A stretch of 64,000 nucleotides of DNA from Chrysopilus asiliformis (GCA_964034945.1 OZ035962.1:74229597-74293596), one strand, 5' to 3'. Shown: positions 43,560 through 56,228, counted from the first letter of the stretch. A program made the numbers and translations. The notes: generated by a model not told the origin, from the sequence alone.

Positions 43560-46251
43560 TTTTAACAATTATAAATAAAAAAAAATTCTTAAAAATTAAA
43601 AAAAAAATGGCCCATGTTGTGCGGGGCTCCGTTGTGATTTCGATTTTTCAGGTGATTTTAATATCTTTCTTATATGTAAGAAAGGTAAAATATCAACCCC
43701 AAAGAATCAAAATATGGAAAATTTTTGAACATGAAACAAAGCTAACTTCCCAAGGAGAACACAGTCTTAAGAAAATTTTCACGACATCTTGAAGATGTCT
43801 TCAATATTACTTTTCAGTTGAAAATACTCTCTCCACTCGAAAAACTGTCTGGCAGACTACAAAATAACTGGTTGTTGCGTGGTCTTAATTTTCTATATTT
43901 CATAGGACTAACGAGTTATGACGTAACCACCGAACTACTTTAAGGGCCCGGAGGTCGTTAATCCAACTTCCATTGTGTTAACCTTACGATGGTCGTAACA
44001 AAGGTCTTTAAAACCAGGTTGCAACCACTGATAGAACTGAATACCGATCCAGTAAATAATTATTTAATGCAAAAAATTGTGTAAAAAGCATTTTCTGCAG
44101 GGCCTGTGAAATTATACGAAGCATCATCATTCGACAATTTTCAAAGATTTGTCAATGTGAGCTAGAAAAGATCTATAAAATCGTTATTAAAAGTCCGTGT
44201 TCTCCATATCGTGTCATTTAACTTCCAAGTTGTTTTCTAGAGAGACACATAGAAGTGTTTGTGTTTTCGCTTAAGAAATATTAGTGTGATTCAATTTGTG
44301 TCAGTATTTTATGGTAAGTGTTTTTTGTCGTTGCGTGGCAGCTTCGCACATTTTTCTCTGCCGGTCGTGAAAATGGTCCTTGCAACCGACTTACGTAGGT
44401 TTTCCGATCACTTATCATAGTTGTACCGCGGGATATTTGACGTCTTCAGGAGGTATCGGCTATTCGTCACACAGTCGTATTTAGATCGCCAACACTTTTT
44501 CAATACCACAATCTGAGTTGTAAGGACGGTTGTCGTGAGTCATGACTTTCGGTCGGTTCGTGTGCCATACGATTACTTCCCAAACGAAAAATGCTCCTTG
44601 GGTAATATATTAAATATTGCTGAAAAACACTTTGTGTAAAAAAAAAAAGTTTTCTTCAACATTTGGATTTTTTTAAATCAGGTATTTAACAGCAATTTGA
44701 AACTGAAACAAATTCATGTAAAGGCATGGAAGTTTGCTAGCGATAGCTAATCGTCCGTAATAAGTAAGATTATTTTAAATTTCTTTTTTCTTCCTTCGTT
44801 AATCTTCTTTGAAAATCTCTTTTAATCCGTGTAAGTGAGAAAAAGGGATGTCAGATGTCACTTAAGTTCTTCGTAACGTGAATTTTATTTTCACGATGGC
44901 GTTGGAGTTAAACTTTCCCACAATTTTGTTTTTTTTTTCTTGATATTAATTTACCTTAGGCGTTAGCCTATTGTTTTCATCTTTCTTAGCCAGATATCCT
45001 TGCACAATGCATTAATTTGTGGACATAACGTTCTTGTTTGCAAAAGGACTATAAATTATCCTTAAAATGTCACCATACAACATTTTAATAGCATTAAAAC
45101 GTAAAACGGACGAGCCATAGAAGGGCCAACGAACGACAAACAAACGAATTAAGTAAGCGTCCTCGTAGGCATAGCATAGAGCTTCCATACTAACTTCAAA
45201 TGAAATCCATGTCGGTTTGGTTCGCCTGGAGGCTGTCGAGTCAGTGTTGGTGGAGTACCTACTTTGGAATATACTTTAGGACGTGGGGCCTAATAAATCG
45301 CAATGTCGGTCTGATCTGTTGACGTTAGCATTTGCCTGATATGTGAAATGAAAATGAGATCTATGTCTTGATGTGAAATGAAAATGAGAAAGGATCCCTG
45401 TCTATCTATGCCTTGAATATATAGACGGATTACAAAAACCGAATCTACAAAGCGTATTGTGAATGGTTAGATTGATTAGAGAATGTTCCCACGGATAAGC
45501 AATGAAAATTTTAGCACAGTTGAACCGATTCTCAAATAAACAAATTTTCGACGTCAATTTATTGGCCAGTAGTAATTATAAACATTAAATGGGACACATT
45601 CTAAAACTCATGTGACGAATATCAGGAAAAATAAAGTGAAACTATCTTATTGCTAAATATATTCGGCCTTCCTTATTTCAGGCTTTCATTGTGACATTTG
45701 AAGTGAAATAGTTGTTAATTTACAAATAATTAAAACATGAGTACTTACTCTGAGAGACACCGTTTAAAACTGACACTTTATTCTGTAAATATAAATCTGT
45801 GATACAAATATTAAGTTACACAATTGTTTATATTTTTTTAATGATTCGGTTAAGAGATCTATATGGATAATTAAAAAACGTACGCGAGTTTATTGTGGGG
45901 TTAAATTTGTTTTTAGGCTATGTTGTAACCTGTATGTTATGGCAATAGCTTTTAAAATTGTAAAACCCATATAATTACCAGCTAGAATAGGAATAATTTC
46001 TTTCTCTCACCGCTAGGTTTTTCTTTTTTAGGATAATAACCCTCATGTGATGGAAACTGTATTCAATATCCATAGATCTATGAAACCAAAGACGCAAGCT
46101 AAGACATGCACGGAGGGAAATTTTTTATTCTTAATAGCAAAATAAATTAAACAAAGCATAACATAAAGACAAAATTCTACAAAAAATATAATCCCATAGG
46201 CAGTTAAAAGGATTTTTGATTTTCAATTTTTATAGTTAATTTCATTAACAA
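43560..46251. other. AT-rich region, no gene identified
   Basis: No repeats recognised. 44220-44320 looks like a possible transcribed leader with ATG immediately followed by a GTAAGT donor (44311-44319), but no coding support. Confidence 0.4.
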
Positions 46252-46820
46252 TAAAACCGACTTTAAAAAAAACTGAAAAGAGAAAAAAGCACTAAAAAGA
46301 AAAAAATAATTTCAAACTATGTCCATTAATAGCGTATTTAAAATTCGGCTTTTTTGGAGTGGCGTTAAATTTACACTAAATAAAATCGTTGTAAAATTTC
46401 TATTGTCAAGTTTCGCACAAAATCAGTTTGTACATGGAGACAAAAATAGGATAGATTTCTACAAAAAATAGTAACATATGAGACAGTGGGCTTTTTTATA
46501 GCGATTGCTTAAAAATAGGGAATCTAATTTGGGACATAAAAGAACTTAGTTTTGGTGCTTCTAAGAGCCGTGTCTATAGTTAATCTGTTTGACAACAAAA
46601 TTTTTGGAGTCGATCTTAGTTCTTAGTTAGCCTTAAGGGTTAGAAAGTATGTAAACGATTAGCCTTAAGGGTTAGAAAGTATGTAATTTATTTTAGTTGC
46701 AAATTTAACGCCACTCCAAAAAAGCCGAATTTTAAATACGCTATTAATGGACATAGTTTGAAATAATTTTTTTCTTTTTAGTGCTTTTTTCTCTTTTCAG
46801 TTTTTTTTAAAGTCGGTTTT
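46252..46820. mobile_element. Long inverted-repeat element (120-bp arms)
   Basis: 46252-46371 and 46701-46820 are inverted repeats with about one or two mismatches (AAAACCGACTTTAAAAAAAA end; CTATGTCCATTAATAGCG; GGAGTGGCGTTAAATTT inner edge). The 329-bp spacer has a direct duplication TTAGCCTTAAGGGTTAGAAA at about 46631-46685. No clear target duplication. Confidence 0.75.
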
Positions 46821-47069
46821 ATTTTTTTAGAAATTTTTTTTTTATTTCGAACGTTTTTAGTTTCAATTTTTAATATAGGTAAAATTACAAAGGGTTTGAG
46901 GGGATAAGGCCGCAGATGAGAAATATATAAAAGAATCTTCCAGATATTGTACTGAACACAATACAAAGAATTTTACTCGATATCCCAAGCAGGGAGGGGT
47001 TTGAAGGGGTAGGTTAACACGGGGGAAATATATAAAAGAACCTTCCTTGTGTTGTACTGAACACAACGT

Positions 47070-47378
47070 AAAAACATAACAAAAGCTATAATTGCCAATC
47101 TGGCAATTATTGAAAACCTGTATATGGTGATATTGGTATCTTAATTTGAGCATTTGTACCAAAATTACACTTTGAAGTCGAACTTTCCAATCAGATTTTT
47201 TAAAATTTATTCCAATCGGATTTTGATGTATGGGAGTTTTATGTAGAATCATATTCTAAATAACTTTTGTTCTTATACTTTTTTGATAAGATGCACCGTT
47301 TTTGAGAAATTCGCAAAAAACGTTTTCGTTTTTATGGGGGTACCCCCCCTAATGGTCCATTTTTGCCCATGAACGAAC
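47070..47378 (-). mobile_element. Truncated GTCY element (3' half)
   Basis: It starts at AAAACATAACAAAAGCTATA (family end on the minus strand), includes the hairpin and the GGGGGTACCCCCC block at about 47336, and stops abruptly after TTTTTGCCCATGAACGAAC; the array and 5' hairpin are missing. Confidence 0.8.
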
Positions 47379-48695
47379 CGGGGTCCAACCAGGAACTTTC
47401 TCTACAACTTTCTCTTTGGGATGACTAAAATCTGTCAACCCAGTAAAAAGTTAGGCGTGAACATACATTAAAAAAAAATATATATTCAGGTGGAATTGAG
47501 AACCTTTTCCTTTTTGGAAGTCGGTTAAAAATAGTCAAGATCGACAATCAGTATAAGAAGTTTAACTCCTTAGTAGTAAAATTTACTATTTTGTATTAAG
47601 TTGACTTTTTTTCAATTGAAATTAATAGTTTTCTAAGGCAAATTAACTTTTTTTAGTGATAGTCCCTGATTCGCAGAAAACCTCCCCTGGAAAACCATAC
47701 GACATCCGATGGAAAAATAACCAAATTAAGAGCAACTTCCACGTCCATGTTTAGACAGCAAAACGGACCTGGAACTAGTATCAGATCAGAAATTCAATGG
47801 ACGGACCCGTAGTGAAGATATGGATAACTCCCCTTAGATAAGTTTTATATTCTCAAAAAAATTCTCTTTACAACACTGCTCTTCTTTTTATTCGAGGCGG
47901 ATGCTACCAAGTACCTAACCAATATTTATATATATACTTAAGTGAATTATTTGCAGAACAGTTTTTTTTTTAAGTCAAACGTTATCCTTGTGTTCCTTTT
48001 CCGTATAATTCAAATATGTACATGCTTAAGTGCAATTACATCGTCGTTTGTTCATATTATAAGTACTCTAGAAGGAACTTCTTTAACTTAACTAAACTTT
48101 TACAATCAAACAAACTTTGGCACAAGGATGTTAAATGTGTGAAGTGCCGTTTTATTCGTTTATAAATGTTGTCTTAGCATATCTTAAATGCACTTATGCT
48201 CTTCGGTAGACAGATACCAGTTTAAGGGATTAAAATTCAATTATCACATCGTTTTCGTATATATGAAAAGTGATTAAAACGCGGCTCAAGTGACTTTGTG
48301 TGCACGTATGGTACATTTAATGAATAATAAATATGAACAAATTCATCTTATCCTTACAACATCCATATAAATGCATAAGATATTTTATGCAAAGTATGTT
48401 TTAATCTCATTTCCATTAATATCGTTAATCAAATTATTCAGTTCGAAAATTAGATAATTATTAATTTACTTGTAGAATAAATTCGCTAGCATTAAAAAAA
48501 TTATCAATCGAAACTTTTTTATATATTTTTCTTTCCCTAGAGGCACTACATCTATTCACTTAAAACTTTGAAAGCTGATATTTTACTTGAACTCATCTTT
48601 ACTACTGCACTTTCATATCGCAAACTTTTGCACCATATGATGTGGATTATGATTCAGTATTTTTTTTTTTGCGGAATTCCAATTGCAGTTATGGT
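47379..48695. other. AT-rich region, nothing recognised
   Basis: No convincing ORF or repeat. Confidence 0.45.
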
Positions 48696-48699
48696 TTAT

Positions 48700-49268
48700 A
48701 TTTTTATACCCGTATGGTGAAACCAAAAGGTATATTAAATTTGCTTTACCGTTTGTATCGCCAAGATCCCGTTATCACACGCAAAAATGAATTACACCAG
48801 TGTGTTTAGAATGACAAAAAAAAGTTGAATTTTGCATGTCCGTTCATCCGTCCATCCGTCTGTCCGTCCGTCCGTCTGTCCGTCCGTCCGTCCGTCTGTC
48901 CGTCTGTCCGTCTGTCCGTCTGTCCGTCTGTCCGTCTGTCTGTCCGTCCGTCCGTCCGTCTGTCCGTCCGTCTGTGGCGCAGATTGCGGGCGCACGGATT
49001 GAGCTAAAGACTTGAAATTTTATGCAGGTCCGTTTTTCGTAAAATACGAAAACGTTTTTTGCGAATATCTCAAAAACGGTTATTTAGGATATGATTCTAT
49101 ATAAAACTCCCATACATCAAAATCCGATTGGAATAAATTTTAAAAAATCTTATTGAAAATTTTGACTTCAAAGTGGAATTTTGATACAATTTTTCGCGAT
49201 TCACTTAAATCACCATACGGGTTTTCAATAATTGCCAGATTGGCAATTATAGCTTTTGTTATGTTTTA
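48700..49268 (+). mobile_element. GTCY (mini-me/DINE-1-like) element
   Basis: Start hairpin ATACCC..GGTAT, array at about 48838-48975 with interspersed GTCCATCC, GCGCAGATTGCGGGCGCAC, then a deletion of the GGGGTACCCC/GCACC segment (AAAATACGAAAACG), and the usual end hairpin and TTTTGTTATGTTTT. Confidence 0.85.
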
Positions 49269-50397
49269 TCTATTCATCGTAAATAAATTGAGAACCACTG
49301 TCGTTAATGGGTTAAAGGTGCTTTTAATAAAATATTTTGAAGTTTGACTAATACGACCATTGTTTTTGCTTTTCGCTTCCCGTCATCATCTCCTTTCCAG
49401 GAAGATAATTATCTGAAGTGAAGTAATAATTCTTTGATACTGTAGGGATAATTCTTTGACAGTACGCTCAATAGGAATGTGATACATGAAAAAATTATTC
49501 AAAATTGTATTTGAAACGCTTTTTTCCTTAAAACTTTTTCAATAGGATGCGCTGTTTTCGGAAAAAATGTCAAAAATTTCTTCAAGCGGTCTGATTGAAT
49601 TTGGGACTGTTTTCGAGATAATCGTAAAAAACTATTTTGCTGTATTTAATTTTTCTCGACCAAGTTTTTTATTTTAATACATTTTTTCGGGCTAATTGGT
49701 CAAACAATACAAAACTATGTGTAAATTCTAGCGACGTTTCGTCCCTTTATTGGCGACATTCTCAAGCTGAATACTAACGAAAAAACATACCTTAGTTTCT
49801 ATGTAGTGTAGACATATTTTGGTTGTATGGGGAAAGGGGCTGCCTCAACAAAATAATTTATAACCTATCTACCCTCCATTTTTTTTGCACTGCTATTTGA
49901 AAAAAAAACCTTTACTCATCATGAATTTCAAAAAACATTTGTCAAATTTGCCTTTTGTCAGTCACGGCAAGTATCAAATGCGAGGAAATTGCAGCTAGTA
50001 GTTTAACCTCAAAATATCACTCGATCGTTTCGTAGAATAACAAAAATGAAACGTCGACGTCGCGGATTCAAGAATAATGATTGTCGCGTATCGAATGAAT
50101 GTCGAATAAATAAACGCAGCGCAACAATAGAATAGGCATGATTATGTGAAGAGACTCAAACTCAGAAATTTTAAAATCGGGAATAATCTCAAGCACAAAA
50201 CAGATTTTATCTCATCATATATTCCAGATTAAAAACATAATTATACTTTAGTCTGTCCATAAAATACGTATTTTGGCCTCTTCGGATTCCACTCGCCCTA
50301 CCCCCCTTTATTGTTAGATTTTTTTCAGATTTTCTGCGACACTACCGAACCCCTCCCACACCATTCTCAATGTGCTCTGGTGACAATCATACTAATA
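49269..50397. other. AT-rich region with one repeat-like motif
   Basis: ATTCTAGCGACGTTTCGTCC at about 49725 resembles motifs near 26990 and 53600. Nothing else recognised. Confidence 0.4.
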
Positions 50398-50902
50398 TCA
50401 TACTAATATATAAAAAAAAGAGTTGGTGTCTGTCTGTTTGTTCCTTTCACGCAAAAACGGCTGAACCGATTGATTCACGCAAAAACGGCTGAACCGATTG
50501 ACTTGAAATTTGGCATGAGTGTATGTGGTAGTTCTGGTTCCAACCTAGGCATGCGCTACGGAAAAGTAGCGCAAGGGGTGGGGGGAGTAAGGGGAGGGGG
50601 TAAAGTGATTTCGAAACTTAGTTTTTGACCTATGTTACTCTTTCGCGGGGAAACTACTGTACCGATTGGCCTGAAATTTGGCATAGATATTCTCCGGGGG
50701 TCCAGCCCCAACATAGACCCATTTAAAAGTAGCCCGAGAGGTGGGGGAGTAAGGAGAGGGGGTAAAGTGATCTTGAAACTTAGCTCTTACCCTTTCGCGG
50801 GGAAACTACCGAGCCGATTGGCCTGAAGTTTAGCTCCAACATAGACCATCAAAAAAAAAAATTGAAAAAACTTAACCCGGCAACGACGGGTATGCAAGCT
50901 AG
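50398..50902 (+). mobile_element. Non-autonomous Helitron-like element (505 bp)
   Basis: It starts A|TCATACTAATATATAAAA (an 11-bp duplicated start makes 50387 an alternative) and ends with the hairpin CCCGGCAACGACGGG, TATGCAAG-CTAG and host T. The same 3' end is found at 5600. The interior has GTCTGTCTGTTTGTTCC and a tandem duplication of CACGCAAAAACGGCTGAACC. ORF 50632-50826 is incidental. Confidence 0.85.
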
Positions 50903-53104
50903 TACAATATATATACGCACACCTCAAAGAACAAAATGGCGACTACCAGTATAAATTAATACCAAGTACTTATCGTGTGGGGACTTTAACCCGTTCGGTA
51001 CATGTTTTTTTCTATGGGGGTTAAAAATTCTCTCTATACAAATTAATGATGTTTAAGCTATTAGTATTCATTTAAAACAAAAACAAAAAAAATTAAAAGT
51101 TTTTATTTTTTACAAATACGTCCACTGTAGTCCAGCTTTTTACTCAAAAAATCAAAATTGTGTCACAAATGCACTTAAAAGTGCACTGAATGAGAATAGA
51201 GTGTTGAAAATAAATAAATCATAGGTCAATTCAAATTTTTAACTGCGTTGCCATATGGCATCAAAATACCGAATGGGTTAAGAAAGGGGTTTAAAAATAA
51301 TCATAAATTCGTTTGTCGAACTTCGGAAAAAAAATTTAAAAAAAGCTGTTATAAAATGATAATGTACTGATAATGTGCTATGAAAAGCGAAATAAAAGCA
51401 CGAAAAAATATTTATCTCGCTTTTTGAGGCCCCAAAATTTATATTTTTTAATGAAAGCTTTTTTAAAGAAAGTTATTTAGTTTTTGTATGAAAACAAAAA
51501 AAAAAGATTATAGACAAAGATTTGCGCAGATTTTTTCTTTAGTTTTGTATTTGTAGTAAAATTAGAAGTTTATCTGAATATGTATAGCCATATAATTATT
51601 AACAAGTAATTTTAGTCATTGGCAAGAGCATATTGTAATGATTTTCCAACACAATTTTACTCTGCCACCATCAAATTTGATATAAAATCAACTCAAGTAT
51701 TTAATTGTAATAACAAATAAGACTGCCTGCAAATGAGTTGAGTTGAATTTTGCACGAATGGAATTTGTTTAGTTATGGCGATAGTTTTAAGATAATTACT
51801 TCATGACTTAAATATTACTTAAACAACATAATTCGTGCGTGAACAAAATCATCTTAACTATTAGAGTAAATAAATAATAACAGTAGCGCATGGAAATTAG
51901 GTATAAGTATGTTTGTAAGTGCTATTGTAATAGTGTAACAATTCTTATTAGAATATGTAATCAATTGAAAATAGAAACCGCAAATGCTTAAATTATTCAG
52001 TGAGAAATTAACTATTTCCAATTGAATTTTCTGTTATGTTGATTTCATATGCAAAATACAAGGTAGGTACTGTGCAAATTTCAAGACATTGCCTCACTTT
52101 ATAAAAGTAATATCTTTAAGTGCTTCATGGCTTTACGCCATTAATCACAATTTAATAGCAAATATGACTTTTCCGACCTGAGACGACATGAATGATGAGT
52201 TTTCTTCTAATTAATATTAACACCTAGTCCCTAGTCAGTTATTTTTGCCTTAGAATCAACGTCAGGGAAGCAACGCAAATAAGTGCTAACCCTCATATGT
52301 GTAAAATGGTAAAAGTATATTTCAGTTTTTAGTATTAATAGTTAAAATATATGTGTATTTATATACGTTATATATTTGCATATGGTAGGTCTATGGAAGC
52401 CACCCCCGTTATTCCTCTCTGTCACAGACTGCTCATGTGTACTGTCATTAGACTCAAAACTTATATTTTGCTCCAACACGAATTCTCATATACGTATACT
52501 CACTCTGCAAGGCAGCGACATATGTCATGGGTATGCTGAATATAGAAGAATATTTCAAATATGCGTTCATGAAATGTAAATTTATATTTATACATACTCG
52601 CAAACGAGTATCTACCTATAACTACGTTCTTACGCCTCCTTCAATAAATGTACCTATAATACACTCTAACAATATTCCTCTATAGTCTGGGCGTATATGA
52701 GTTAGTCGGGGGAATATCAATTAAGTTAATTACAAAATTTTCTACCAACTCTTGTTTTTGGTTTTGACTGCTGTGATTATCTTGAAATTATGAAAAGAAA
52801 GTCGAAACTTTAATAATGTAAGTTAATTATTATACGAAGAAATATTTAGGAAATACCTTTTCCTTGTTTTAATTAAATATTGGTTCTTAAGGAATTTTCA
52901 ATCCCACCAGCAAACTTTCCAACATTTTTTTCTCGAAACTCAGTTGATACTACTTGTGTTAATGGCTCACTTAGGTCAGGGGGATAAGCAAAAAGAAGAA
53001 CAAAAACCATAATTTCACTATAGTGGGTGGCCTTTCGGCAACAATTGGGTATTTATATTTTGAAAGTTCAAATATTCAAAATCAGGCACTTCAATCACAA
53101 AATC
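50903..53104. other. AT-rich region; possible foldback remnant at 51330-51480
   Basis: 51330-51480 has AAAGCACG/CGCTTTTT, ATTTATCTCGCTTTTTGAGG and AAAGCTTTTTTAAAG blocks reminiscent of the 42.5-kb palindrome. The rest shows nothing recognisable. Confidence 0.35.
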
Positions 53105-53300
53105 TCACAGTCTTTTTTTTGTATTTCAAGACTTTGAAATGATTTGCCATCCGATATGTTCCCTGGACTATTACATGCGGGGGTTCAAGGAGAAGATAAA
53201 CCGACAACTCCTTTCGTTCCTCCGACCATCCTGAACTGTGCTTCGGCATTAAAGGGTATTCCCCTAAATTCTGGCTGAAACTATAAAAAAAAATATAGAC
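53105..53300 (+). pseudogene. Non-LTR retrotransposon 3' end, second fragment
   Basis: Related to 38642-38826: GATTTGCCATCCGATATGTT, CAAGGAGAAGATAAACCGAC, TTCCGACCATCC.GA.CTGTG, CTTCGGCATTAAAGG, ending CTGAAACTATAAAAAAAAA. Frameshifts and stops throughout; the readable parts are LPSDMFPG and GFKEKINRQLLSFLRPS in different frames. Confidence 0.6.
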
Positions 53301-53739
53301 GAAAGCTGCAAAAGTATTCCCTGAAAATTCAATTGTCAATACTAGGTGACTGTTTTACCTAAAAATGTTATCAAATGTGGTATGTTTCCCACAACCGAAG
53401 CAAAAAATTAATCGTATGAATATAAGATAAATATGTATATATGAAACGTCAATATTTTTGAATAATATTTGCTTCTCTTGAAACGAATTTTCTGTTCATT
53501 TGTGCCGGATTTATCCTGGCGAGCGATTGAATATTTTGAAATTTTAATTCAATTGAAACAATGGAAGTGAAAATTGTTAAGGAAGCAAGCGTCAGTCAAG
53601 TTTCGGCCTGAACTGTAGTTGGCCTCATCAGAACAAGTGCTACACTTCTGTTGAGAACCGTTAGAGGTTCATATCAACCGTTACAGCAAAAAAGTTAGAA
53701 AATTTTATATCCTTTAAATGTTGTTAAATTTTTTTTCCC

Positions 53740-53995
53740 CCAAAAGTTTCGAGAAATTTCCAGAAAACGGTATTTTTTTTTAAATCCGTAATTAACTCCG
53801 TTACTTTTCCAAAAGTTGATAGAAAACTACGGTTTTTGCAAAACTCATTCACAAAAAATTTCGAGTCGCTAGGTCAACGCGTTCTCGAGTTATTTAAGAT
53901 ACTTACAAAGGACTTTGTACTCATCAGAAATTCCGCCCCCTTCTCGAGGCAACATATGAATACAATACTTTTCCTCTATTGCCAAATTGGAAAGA
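53740..53995. repeat. Dispersed repeat J, copy 4
   Basis: Same blocks as at 39040 in the same orientation: TTGATAGAAAACTACG, AAAACTCATTCA, GCGTTCTCGAGTTATTTAAG, ATGAATACAATACTTT. A short (GACA)n tract follows at 53997-54011. Confidence 0.6.
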
Positions 53996-54128
53996 GAGAC
54001 AGACAGACAGATTGAAGGCAAGCTAAATAAAAGCATTTAAAAATTATAAAACCGTATTTGAATCTCGAGAAAAAACAAAGTGGTGAAAGACAAAGCAAAT
54101 ATCGTGTATTTGGCGAAGGACAGACGCC

Positions 54129-54303
54129 ACGATTGAGCTTCCTCGACCAATGAGATTAAAGCTTTAATTTCCCTATCGTTGAAAGCTTTGATCTCATTGG
54201 TCAAGGAACCTCAATCGTAATCACAACCGTAATCGCAACCGTAATCGCAATCGTAATCGCAATCGTAATCGCAATCGTAATCGCAATCGTAATGGCAATC
54301 GTT
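54129..54303. repeat. Hairpin followed by a 12-bp minisatellite
   Basis: 54129-54164 pairs with 54182-54218 (ACGATTGAG..CCAATGAGAT; AAAGCTTT centre). It runs directly into about seven units of CGTAATCGCAAT at 54212-54303. Confidence 0.8.
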
Positions 54304-54321
54304 AGTCTGATTTGGGCTTAA

Positions 54322-54732
54322 GGGGTTATACTACCCAGGCGCGCTGAACAATAAACCTGTTTTTGAGAATTTTTTTCTCGAATACTAGCGAATGAATTAA
54401 AATGAAATTTTGAGGCTTAATTACACATGTATTGAGATATACAAAAAAAAATTTTTTTTTTCAAGTGTGGATACAAAACGGCGCCGTGGCACTATATTAC
54501 TTGGAAGTATGTTATTCAAACTTGCGTTGTCAGAAACTCAGTCAATTTTCATCGGATTTATGTTGTCAGAAACTCAGTCAATTTTCATCGGAGTCTATGG
54601 AACTACACAGGGTATACCTCAATACATGTGTAATTAAGCCTCAAAATTTCATTTTAATCCATTCGTTAGTATTTGAGAAAAAAATTCTCAAAAACAGGTT
54701 TATTGTTCAGCGCGCCTGGGTAGTAAAACCCC
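54322..54732. mobile_element. Palindromic MITE flanked by TTAA (piggyBac- or Kolobok-like)
   Basis: 411 bp between TTAA at 54318-54321 and 54733-54736. Arms of about 120 bp (GGGGTTATACTACCCAGGCG outward end) are about 95% identical. The centre includes a direct repeat GTCAGAAACTCAGTCAATTT at about 54529 and 54567. TTAA duplications occur in piggyBac and Kolobok elements; which one is unresolved. Confidence 0.75.
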
Positions 54733-55317
54733 TTAAGTGGACTGGTTTTGCTTGAAACTCGACCGCTGAATCTAGTTAGTGGTCAATAAAAATTTGGTGA
54801 AATTCGCCATTAGTAAGTTAAGAGACAATCCATTGAACCCGAGTTCAAATTCGACACAAGTGATTTTTTTAATATTTTTAAAATAAATAAGAGGAAAACG
54901 GAAGAAGCGTAAAATTATTTAAGAAAATATATTTTATAAGACCTGTACGATAATATTAAGTTGAATGTTTACAAGATTCATACGAATCTTTGTTCAGACA
55001 AAATAATTTAAATACATATACATTTTTTTCTCAAAACACACTTATCTTATTAACCTTAAAAAAATCATAAAGATTTTGTAGAGAATTTTTTTCTGACATT
55101 TCTCGCATTTTCCTTTTTCACAAAAAAATACCACAATTTTGCAATAATTTTAAATGTTGTGATCCTGAAGAATAGTTTTTCTTTTTCATGAATTTTAGGC
55201 CCCGTTTACACTTGCGATTTTTTCTTGAATTTCTCCGCGAATTTCTTTCATCCATCGCAAAATAAAATCACTTACCAAAAGTGGTCAAAATTCGAATTAA
55301 TTCGGACGGTGTTATAT

Positions 55318-55836
55318 AAAAACATAACAAAAGCTATAATTGCCAATCTGGCAATTACTGAAAACCCGTATGGTGATATTCGTATCAAGGTTCGAACAGT
55401 TGATACAACTTTGAAGTCAAATTTTTCAATAAGTTTTTTTAAAATTTATTCCAATCGGATTTTGATGTATGGGAGTTTTATGTGGAATCATATCCTAAAT
55501 AACTTTTGTTCTTGCACTTTTTTGATAAGATGCACTGTTTTTCAGATATTCGCAAAAAACATTTTCGTTCGTATGGGGGGTACCCCCCTAATGGTCCATT
55601 TTTTCCCATTAACGAACTTAGCCTCACATTTTACGAAAAACGAATCTGCGTAAAATTTCAAGTCTCTAGCTCAATCCGTGCGCCCGCAATCCGCACCACA
55701 GACGGACAGACAGACGGACAGACAGACGGACAGACGGACAGACGGACAGACGGACAGACGGACAGACGGACAGACGGACAGACGGACAGACGGACAGACG
55801 GACGGACGGACGGGCGGACGGACGGACGGACATACG

Positions 55837-55868
<32 letters not shown>

Positions 55869-55984
55869 GACAGACGGACAGACGGACAGACGGACAGACG
55901 GACAGACGGACAGACGGACAGACGGACAGACGGACAGACGGACAGACGGACGGACGGACGGGCGGACGGACGGACGGACATACG

Positions 55985-56016
<32 letters not shown>

Positions 56017-56228
56017 GACAGACGGACAGACGGACAGACGGACAGACGGACAGACGGACAGACGGACAGACGGACAGACGGACGGACGGACATGCAAAAT
56101 TCATTTTTTTTTTCTCATTCTAAACACATTGGTGTAATTCATTTTTGTGTGTGATAACGGGATTCTGGCGTTACAAACGGTAAGGCAAATTTAATATATT
56201 CTTTGGTTTCACCATACGGGTATAAAAA
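55318..56228 (-). mobile_element. GTCY (mini-me/DINE-1-like) element with long array, nested in unit L
   Basis: Complete in reverse orientation: AACATAACAAAAGCTATAAT and hairpin at left, GGGGGGTACCCCCC near 55575, GCGCCCGCAATCCGC, the array, CATTCTAAACACA, CGTTACAAACGGTAAGGCAA, and ATACGGGTATAAAAA at right. ORFs 55225-55653, 55506-56123 and others are repeat shadows. Confidence 0.88.
55699..56092 (-). repeat. (GTCY)n microsatellite with 148-bp higher-order duplication
   Basis: GACGGACA/GACAGACA array of about 394 bp. The interruption GACGGGCGGACGG occurs at 55811 and again at 55959, and CATACGGACGGACAGACA at 55831 and 55979, both 148 bp apart (37 tetranucleotides). Confidence 0.9.

Noticed and set aside
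54212..54303. CRISPR-like array
   Set aside because: 12-bp units without spacers; simple minisatellite in eukaryotic DNA.
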